Assembly (NCBI GenBank): GCA_902806325.1
Contig: CADCWE010000271.1
Coordinates: 1-47,564 of the forward strand
Source: an uncultured Thermomicrobiales bacterium
Lineage (GTDB): Bacteria > Chloroflexota > Chloroflexia > Thermomicrobiales > UBA6265
DNA length: 47,564 nt
Direction: 5' to 3'
Shown here: positions 42,406-47,564 of the stretch, in pieces
How the letters are laid out: the number at the start of each line of letters is the position of its first letter
Numbering within the stretch: the first letter of the stretch is position 1
Made by a program: the position numbers and the translations under genes
The notes under the pieces: model-generated
Seen by the model: only the letters and a program-made list of their open reading frames with translations
Told to the model about the DNA's origin: nothing
Database searches by the model: none

Positions 42406-42505
42406 ATCGGCACGGTTGCCGCGCCATACACGAACGGCGACGCCGCGCCCACGGCCGGCGAGCGATGTCGCCGCGTTTACTCGCGGCGGAGAAGGGGAGA
42501 GGCAA

Positions 42506-43282
42506 ATGTTTTCGCGCAACGGCAAGCGGTCGCGGTCCGACGGGCCACCGTCGAACTCCGATCACATCATCCGCGCCGACGCGGTCGTCAAGACCTACGA
42601 CACCGGCACCGACCAGGTGCGCGCGCTGCGCGGGGTGGACTTCGCGGTCGCGCGGGGCGAGATGGTCGCCGTGATGGGCCCCTCCGGCTGCGGCAAAACC
42701 ACGCTGTTGAACTGCCTATCGGGGCTCGACGGGGTGGACTCGGGGAAGATCTGGCTCGAGGGGGATGACCTGGCGAAGATGTCGGACCGCAAGCGGACCG
42801 ATTACCGCGCCCGCCGGATGGGGTTCATCTTCCAGGTCTACAACCTGCTGCCGGTGCTCTCGGCGGTCGAGAACGTCGAGCTGCCGCTCCTGGTCTCCGG
42901 CGTCAAGCCGAAGGAGGCCCGTGCCAAGGCGACCGCCGCCCTCGGGACGGTCGGGCTGACGGAATGGGCGCGGCACCGCCCGGCGGAGCTGTCCGGCGGC
43001 CAGCGCCAGCGGGTCACCGTCGCCCGTTCGCTGGTCAACGACCCGGCGATCGTCTGGGCCGACGAGCCGACCGGGGCGCTGGACTCCAAGACCGCGACCG
43101 AGATCATGGACCTGCTGCGCGACCTCAACGAGCGGGCGGGGATGACCCTGGTGATCGTCACCCACGACCCCGGCGTCGGCGCTCGCTGCGATCGGGTGGT
43201 GCGGATGAACGACGGATTGGTCGTCGACCAGGAGGCAGCGGTCGCCCACGAATCCGAGGCGGCGGTCGGCGGTGTGGTCTAG
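42506..43282 (+). CDS. ABC transporter ATP-binding protein, MacB/LolD type
   Basis: The 258-residue ATPase has [20 protein letters not shown] at the start (A-loop Tyr). Walker A is GPSGCGKTT (58-66), and the Q-loop [20 protein letters not shown] is the LolD/MacB version (FxFQxxNLLPxLxxxENVxLP). The signature is LSGGQRQR (near 166), Walker B is [13 protein letters not shown] and the H-loop is IVTHDP. The type couples ATP use to an FtsX-like permease that moves lipids, peptides or lipoproteins outward or across the envelope, rather than to import. ATG 42506 has GGGGAGAGG upstream. The permease follows after 54 bases and is clearly its partner. Confidence 0.94.
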   Translation: MFSRNGKRSRSDGPPSNSDHIIRADAVVKTYDTGTDQVRALRGVDFAVARGEMVAVMGPSGCGKTTLLNCLSGLDGVDSGKIWLEGDDLAKMSDRKRTDYRARRMGFIFQVYNLLPVLSAVENVELPLLVSGVKPKEARAKATAALGTVGLTEWARHRPAELSGGQRQRVTVARSLVNDPAIVWADEPTGALDSKTATEIMDLLRDLNERAGMTLVIVTHDPGVGARCDRVVRMNDGLVVDQEAAVAHESEAAVGGVV

Positions 43283-43336
43283 CCACCCGCGGTCACACGC
43301 CACCCCGGCCGGTTAACGACTCAAGGAGACCGCGCG

Positions 43337-46300
43337 ATGGACGAAATTTTCACCGTTCCGATCGACACGATCATGGCCGTGTTGCTGGTGTTGTTGGGCG
43401 TCTGCCTCCTTTCGGTGGTCTGGGTTGCCTGGCGGCGTCCGGTCATCTTCAAACTCGGGGTGCGCAACATTCCCCGCCGCCGAGCCCAGACGACGTTGAT
43501 CGTGGTCGGCCTCATGCTGTCGACGATGATTATCGCCGCCGCGCTCGGCACCGGGGAGACCATCAACCACTCGTCCACCGCCGCTACCTACGACAGCCTG
43601 GGGCACGTCGACGAACTGGTCGTCGTCAGCGCCGACGCCGAGGGCAGCGTCCAAAGCGCGATCAACGAGCGCTTCGACGAGGCGACCGCCGGCCGACTGC
43701 GCCAGGCATTCGACGGCGACCCGCTGGTCGACGGCGTGATGCCGGTGCTGCTCGAGACGGTGCCGGCGATCGTGCTCGAGGCCGGATCGACGATCGACCA
43801 ACCCAAGGGTCAGCAGGAGCCGGTGGCGTTTTTGATCGGCGTCGACCCCGGCCAGTTGGAAAACTTCGGTGGATTGCGCAACGTCGAAGGCGGCACGATC
43901 GATCTCGTGGCCGCAACCGCCCCCTTGGAGGCGGGCGGCACCGAAGGCGTCGTGCTCAGCGAATCGATGGCCGAAGACCTCGAGGCCACGGTCGGCGAAA
44001 CGCTGATCACCTTCTATGCCAACGAGCCACGCGAGTATCGGATCGTCGCGATCGCCGAGGACGGCCCGCTGAGCGGTCGGTTCGACCCGACGATTCCCGG
44101 CATGGTGGTACCGCTGACGAGCCTGCAGGCGGCGACCGGGCAGCAGGGGCTGGTCACCTTGCTCGGCATCTCGAACCAAGGGGGCGTCGAGGACGGCATG
44201 GACCTGACCGATCAGGTGGTGGCCAAGCTCCAGCCGCTGATTGCCGGTCAGGGTCTAGGGATCGACGCGATCAAAGCGGACGCGATCGAGGAATCGGAAC
44301 TGTTCGCCCAGATCTTCACCGCGTTTTTCCTGATCCTCGGCCTGTTCTCGATCGCGGTCGGGATCCTGCTGATCGTGCTGATCTTCACGATGCTGGCGGC
44401 CGAGCGGCGGTCGGAGATGGGGATGGAGCGGGCGATCGGCGCCCACCGTCGGCAGTTGATCCAGCAGTTCGTGGCCGAAGGCAGCGGCTATGCCTTGCTC
44501 GCCGGGTTGGTTGGGGCCGCGCTGGGGGTCGTCGCCACGGTCGTGATCGCCGTCTCGATCGATGCGTTGTTCGGCGACTTCTTCCCGGTCGAGGCGGCGG
44601 TGACGCCGCGCAGCCTGATCGTGGCCTACTGCCTCGGCGTGGTGATCACGTTCATCGCCGTGGTTGCGTCCTCCTGGAAGGTTAGCCGGCTGAACGTGGT
44701 GGCCGCGGTCCGCGACATTCCCGACGTGCCGCCCCCCGCGCGCCGCCGGTTACGAACCCTGATCTGGGCGATCGTGCTGCTGTTGCTGGGCGGGTTGCTG
44801 ACCTGGTCCGGCCAAGCCACCGACACCGCGCAGGCGTTCCAGTTCTACGCCGGGATGAGCTTGCTCCCGTTCGGGGTGGCGATGTTGTCTCGGTACCTTG
44901 GTGCGCCGACGCGGCCGGTCTTTAGCCTGGTCGGGATCTACCTGCTGGTGCTTTGGTTGCTTCCCGACGACGTCTCGCGGGACCTGTTCGGCGACCTCGG
45001 CGGCGACTTCGAGATGTTCTTTCTCTCCGGCATCTTCATGGTTGCCGGCGCCTCGATCCTGATCGTCAACAACCTCGACGTCCTGCTGGCTGGGGTCTCC
45101 CGTCTCGGTGGGGTGTTCCGGGGGTCGTTGCCGGCGGTGCGGACCGCCATTGCGTACCCCGGCGCCGCCAAGGGGCGGACCGGGATGACGATCGCGATGT
45201 TCAGTTTGATCGTGTTCTCGCTCGTCACCTTCGCCACGATCAACCAGAATTTCGTCGAGCTATTCCTCGGCGACGAGGCAAACGCGGGCTGGGACGTCCG
45301 GGCCGACGCCCTCCAAGCCAACCCGATCGGCGATGCCGCCGCGTTCCGGACGGCGGTCGAGTCGCGCGGCGTCGACACCGCCCAGTTCGAGGCCACCGGA
45401 ATGGTCGTCACGGGCGACGAGGACGGGCGGCTACGCATTCCCGGAACCGGCGATCAGGAATGGAAGGACTACGTCGTCAAGGGCATGGACGCTGGGTTCA
45501 TCGCCGAGAGCGCGCTGGCGTTCCAGGCCCGCGCCGAGGGGTTCGCCGACGACGCGGCGATCATCGAGGCGTTGCGCACGCGGGACGATGTGGCGATCGT
45601 CGACGCGTTCGCGATCCCAGTCGAGGGCGACTTCGGCGCCGACGAGGACGCCTTCACGTTGACCGGTTACGAGGACGGGGAGGACGTCTTCGCCCCGATC
45701 CCGGTCGAGATCGAACGCCCCGACGGCCAGGTCGCGACGCTGACGGTGATCGGTATCCTGGACGACGAGATCGGCAGCTTGTTCGGGCTCTTCGCCCCCG
45801 AGCGCGCCGTCGTTGGCCCGAGCGGTGTCTACGCCGAGCCGGCATCCAGTTCGTACTTCGTCCGGGTCGCCGATCCGGACCGGGCCGACGCAATAGCCAA
45901 GGATGTCGAGGCCGCGCTGCTGAACAACGGGGTGCAGGCGGTGTCCATCCTCGACGAACTCGAGGAGCAACAACAGCAGAGCACCGCGTTCCTCTACATC
46001 ATCCAAGGGTTCATGGCGCTCGGGCTGCTGGTCGGGATCGCGGCGGTCGGCGTGATCGCCTTCCGAAACGTCGTCGAACGGCGGCAACAGATCGGGATGT
46101 TGCGCGCACTCGGGTTCCAACGGTCGTTGATCGCGCGCTCGTTCCTGATCGAGACGACCTTCATCGTCGGTGTCGGGGTCCTGACCGGCACGGTGCTGGG
46201 TCTGGCGCTGGCGCGCAACCTGTTCACGAGTGACGACTTCGGCGGTCCCGACGCGACCTTCATCGTGCCCTGGACGATCGTCGTCGCGATCCTCCTGACC

Positions 46301-46387
46301 ACCATCGTCGCCGCGTTGCTGATGACCTGGATCCCCGCCCGCCAAGCGGCGCGGATCATGCCAGCGGAGGCGCTGCGGTACGAGTGA
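43337..46387 (+). CDS. FtsX-like/MacB-type ABC permease, large two-domain form
   Basis: The 1016-residue protein has a membrane helix at about 9-29 and then RRPVIFKLGVRNIPRRRAQT, the typical juxtamembrane start of FtsX domains. A first outer domain (about 75-310) precedes three helices with the FtsX motif (RRSEMGMERAIGAHRRQLIQ, near 355-374). Further helices around 475-595 come next. A second GVFRGSLPAVRTAIAYPGAA start leads to an outer domain (about 630-860), and a final three-helix FtsX domain has ERRQQIGMLRALGFQRSLIA (near 914-933). The protein ends WIPARQAARIMPAEALRYE, as expected (R.AARI.PAEALRYE). AAGGAG lies 8 bases before ATG 43337. Both halves of the translocator are thus fused in one chain; the cargo is unknown. 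Confidence 0.94.
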   Translation: MDEIFTVPIDTIMAVLLVLLGVCLLSVVWVAWRRPVIFKLGVRNIPRRRAQTTLIVVGLMLSTMIIAAALGTGETINHSSTAATYDSLGHVDELVVVSADAEGSVQSAINERFDEATAGRLRQAFDGDPLVDGVMPVLLETVPAIVLEAGSTIDQPKGQQEPVAFLIGVDPGQLENFGGLRNVEGGTIDLVAATAPLEAGGTEGVVLSESMAEDLEATVGETLITFYANEPREYRIVAIAEDGPLSGRFDPTIPGMVVPLTSLQAATGQQGLVTLLGISNQGGVEDGMDLTDQVVAKLQPLIAGQGLGIDAIKADAIEESELFAQIFTAFFLILGLFSIAVGILLIVLIFTMLAAERRSEMGMERAIGAHRRQLIQQFVAEGSGYALLAGLVGAALGVVATVVIAVSIDALFGDFFPVEAAVTPRSLIVAYCLGVVITFIAVVASSWKVSRLNVVAAVRDIPDVPPPARRRLRTLIWAIVLLLLGGLLTWSGQATDTAQAFQFYAGMSLLPFGVAMLSRYLGAPTRPVFSLVGIYLLVLWLLPDDVSRDLFGDLGGDFEMFFLSGIFMVAGASILIVNNLDVLLAGVSRLGGVFRGSLPAVRTAIAYPGAAKGRTGMTIAMFSLIVFSLVTFATINQNFVELFLGDEANAGWDVRADALQANPIGDAAAFRTAVESRGVDTAQFEATGMVVTGDEDGRLRIPGTGDQEWKDYVVKGMDAGFIAESALAFQARAEGFADDAAIIEALRTRDDVAIVDAFAIPVEGDFGADEDAFTLTGYEDGEDVFAPIPVEIERPDGQVATLTVIGILDDEIGSLFGLFAPERAVVGPSGVYAEPASSSYFVRVADPDRADAIAKDVEAALLNNGVQAVSILDELEEQQQQSTAFLYIIQGFMALGLLVGIAAVGVIAFRNVVERRQQIGMLRALGFQRSLIARSFLIETTFIVGVGVLTGTVLGLALARNLFTSDDFGGPDATFIVPWTIVVAILLTTIVAALLMTWIPARQAARIMPAEALRYE

Positions 46388-46522
46388 GTCGGACAATCGG
46401 GGAGCCGGGGAGTACGGGAAGAACCGTTGGACCTTCCGACGACGGACGTGGTTGCTTCTCGTTTTCCCGTCTGCCCGATCCCCCGACTTCGTCGGCGAGT
46501 GGTTCGGGCCATCGGGACCAAG

Positions 46523-46528
46523 TAGAAT
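46523..46528 (+). promoter_or_regulatory. Candidate -10 element upstream of lon
   Basis: TAGAAT stands out in a GC-rich gap (46388-46681), about 155 bases before the lon start. The -35 region 17 bases upstream (TGGTTC) is weak. No CIRCE-type heat-shock repeat is seen in the gap. Confidence 0.25.
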
Positions 46529-46681
46529 AGGAGAGTAACGAGTCCCCTCCCGCGACCGCGCGAACGGCTCGGTGCTGGCCGGTGCGGAGACTCTTCCCCG
46601 CGACCCGACGACGCGCCGAACCGTTCCGGCCCCAGATTCGGGGCGACCAATTCCCCGGCGCGGACCGTGAAAGACGAGGCC

Positions 46682-47564
46682 ATGCCCTCCGGCACCGATC
46701 CCACCAAGAATCCCGCCGGGACCACTCCGGCCACCGGCGCGGCCGATCCGACGTCCTCTAAGAACCAGGTCTCCGCCGCCCCGGAGCCCGCAACGAGCGG
46801 AGCCACGGTCGCCGGTTCCCCGCCCCGGCCGCGGGACCGTCCGCGCGCGCCCCGGACCAAGGGCAAAAAGATGCCGTTGCCAGTCCTGGTGGTGGAAGAA
46901 ACGCTGCTCTTGCCGCACATGTCGATCCCGTTTCCGATCGAGGACGAGGAATCGGCGATGGTGCTGGAGAAGGCGGCGCGGATGACGCCGCGGCACGTCT
47001 TGGTGCTGACCGAACGCCCCGTTCCGGCGTCCGACGCCGACCGCGACGATGCCGCGAAGCACGCGGCGGCGATGGTGGACGGTGAACCGGTCGCGATGCC
47101 GGAAGCGGACAGCGAGTTTCGCGAGTTGGTTGCCGACGCGCTCGCTGATGTGCTGAGCCGCGATGCCGACGAGCCGATAGCCAAGGAGTCGGCGGAGTCC
47201 GAAGACGGCGATTGGACGCCCGACGAGGACGACAATCAGGAGTACGAGTTGTGCGGGGTCGGCGTGATCGCCGAGGTTGGGCAGCGCATCTCGCGACCCG
47301 GCGGCCACGCCCACGTCATCTTGCAGGGGTTGGCCCGCGGCGTGGTCGAGGAGATCGTGCAGCAGGATCCGTACGTGGTGGCGCGGGTGACGCGCCGCGA
47401 CGACCCGATCGACACCTCGCCGGAGGCCGAAGCGGCGATGGCGGCGGTGCTGGAAAAGATCGAAAGCTACATCAGCATGCTCCCCAACGTGCCGGAGGAG
47501 GTGCTGACGATGGTGCGCAGCGTCGACGAGCCGGGCTGGCTTGCCGACCTGATCGCCTTCTCGC
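46682..47564 (+). CDS. lon: Lon protease, N-terminal part (runs off the window)
   Basis: The visible 294 residues belong to the LON substrate-binding N-domain. LPVLVVEETLLLPHMSIPFP is the standard first strand pair, and ESAMVLEKAARMTPRHVLVL follows. After an insertion, YELCGVGVIAEVGQRISRPG and HVILQGLARGVVEEIVQQDP match, and MLPNVPEEVLTMVRSVDEPG with WLADLIAFS is the family's helical end. Two oddities stand out: a Pro/Ala/Thr-rich N-terminal extension of about 60 residues, and an acidic, Ala-rich insertion of about 75 residues (roughly 113-187) where most Lon proteins have about 15. The ATPase and Ser-Lys protease domains lie beyond 47564. ATG 46682 and GTG 46667 are both possible starts. The enzyme degrades damaged cytosolic proteins. 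Confidence 0.92.
   Translation, partial: MPSGTDPTKNPAGTTPATGAADPTSSKNQVSAAPEPATSGATVAGSPPRPRDRPRAPRTKGKKMPLPVLVVEETLLLPHMSIPFPIEDEESAMVLEKAARMTPRHVLVLTERPVPASDADRDDAAKHAAAMVDGEPVAMPEADSEFRELVADALADVLSRDADEPIAKESAESEDGDWTPDEDDNQEYELCGVGVIAEVGQRISRPGGHAHVILQGLARGVVEEIVQQDPYVVARVTRRDDPIDTSPEAEAAMAAVLEKIESYISMLPNVPEEVLTMVRSVDEPGWLADLIAFS

Noticed and set aside
37000-42500. An acyl carrier protein or chain-length factor in the ketosynthase operon
   Set aside because: No frame contains the DSL phosphopantetheine motif in a short acidic protein, and only one ketosynthase is present.
45431-47314. A 627-codon minus-strand open frame covering the exporter end and the lon start
   Set aside because: The plus strand encodes recognisable FtsX and Lon N-domain sequence; the antisense product has no recognisable features.

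Overview
The window is high-GC DNA (about two thirds G+C by eye) with short intergenic gaps and many GTG/TTG starts. Its gene content fits a Chloroflexota bacterium, most likely of the class Thermomicrobia: a LuxR regulator with an AAA/TPR core, secreted proteins with long Thr/Pro linkers, Tat-exported binding proteins with Ala/Thr/Pro inserts, and a Lon protease in an MacB-type exporter neighbourhood. The taxonomic call is inference from style and families; there is no rRNA or tRNA gene to anchor it.

Layout. 1-81 is the tail of a sugar ABC permease. 233-8832 holds a small hypothetical gene, a DUF4385 gene, an alpha/beta hydrolase next to an S8 subtilisin-like protease, two MFS exporters and an M50 membrane metalloprotease. 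Two copies of a degenerate inverted repeat lie at 116-186 and 8981-9053. 9069-21348 looks like a cell-envelope block: a 1727-residue secreted M23/RlpA-like repeat protein, a secreted tandem-domain HExxH protein, a divergent HtrA/DegP homologue that has lost its catalytic His and Ser, and an ECF sigma factor - anti-sigma - SIMPL series. 21390-30489 is a looser region with a D-2-hydroxyacid dehydrogenase, a lipoprotein, small membrane proteins, a large protein with a PD-(D/E)XK-like motif, and two decayed genes (a luciferase-like oxidoreductase stump and a frameshifted GAF-GGDEF gene). 30785-33358 encodes the LuxR/AAA/TPR regulator.

33367-36856 is a four-gene osmoprotectant (OpuC/ProU-like) ABC importer operon on the minus strand. 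Its ATPase gene appears to start at a rare ATC codon. 37200-42144 is a tight five-gene minus-strand operon: PAP2-family membrane enzyme, methyltransferase, geranylgeranyl-reductase-like flavoprotein, SRPBCC protein and FabF-like ketosynthase. It looks like an undescribed aromatic or lipid polyketide pathway without its own acyl carrier protein. 42506-46387 is a MacB/FtsX-type exporter pair, and 46682 to the window end is the start of a Lon protease with an unusual acidic insertion.

The strongest candidates for new biology are the pseudo-HtrA, the duplicated HExxH protein with one dead copy, the FabF/SRPBCC/flavoprotein/methyltransferase/PAP2 operon, the ATC start, and the block-duplicated envelope hydrolase. 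All assignments come from reading the sequence and from recalled family features; no database search was run.
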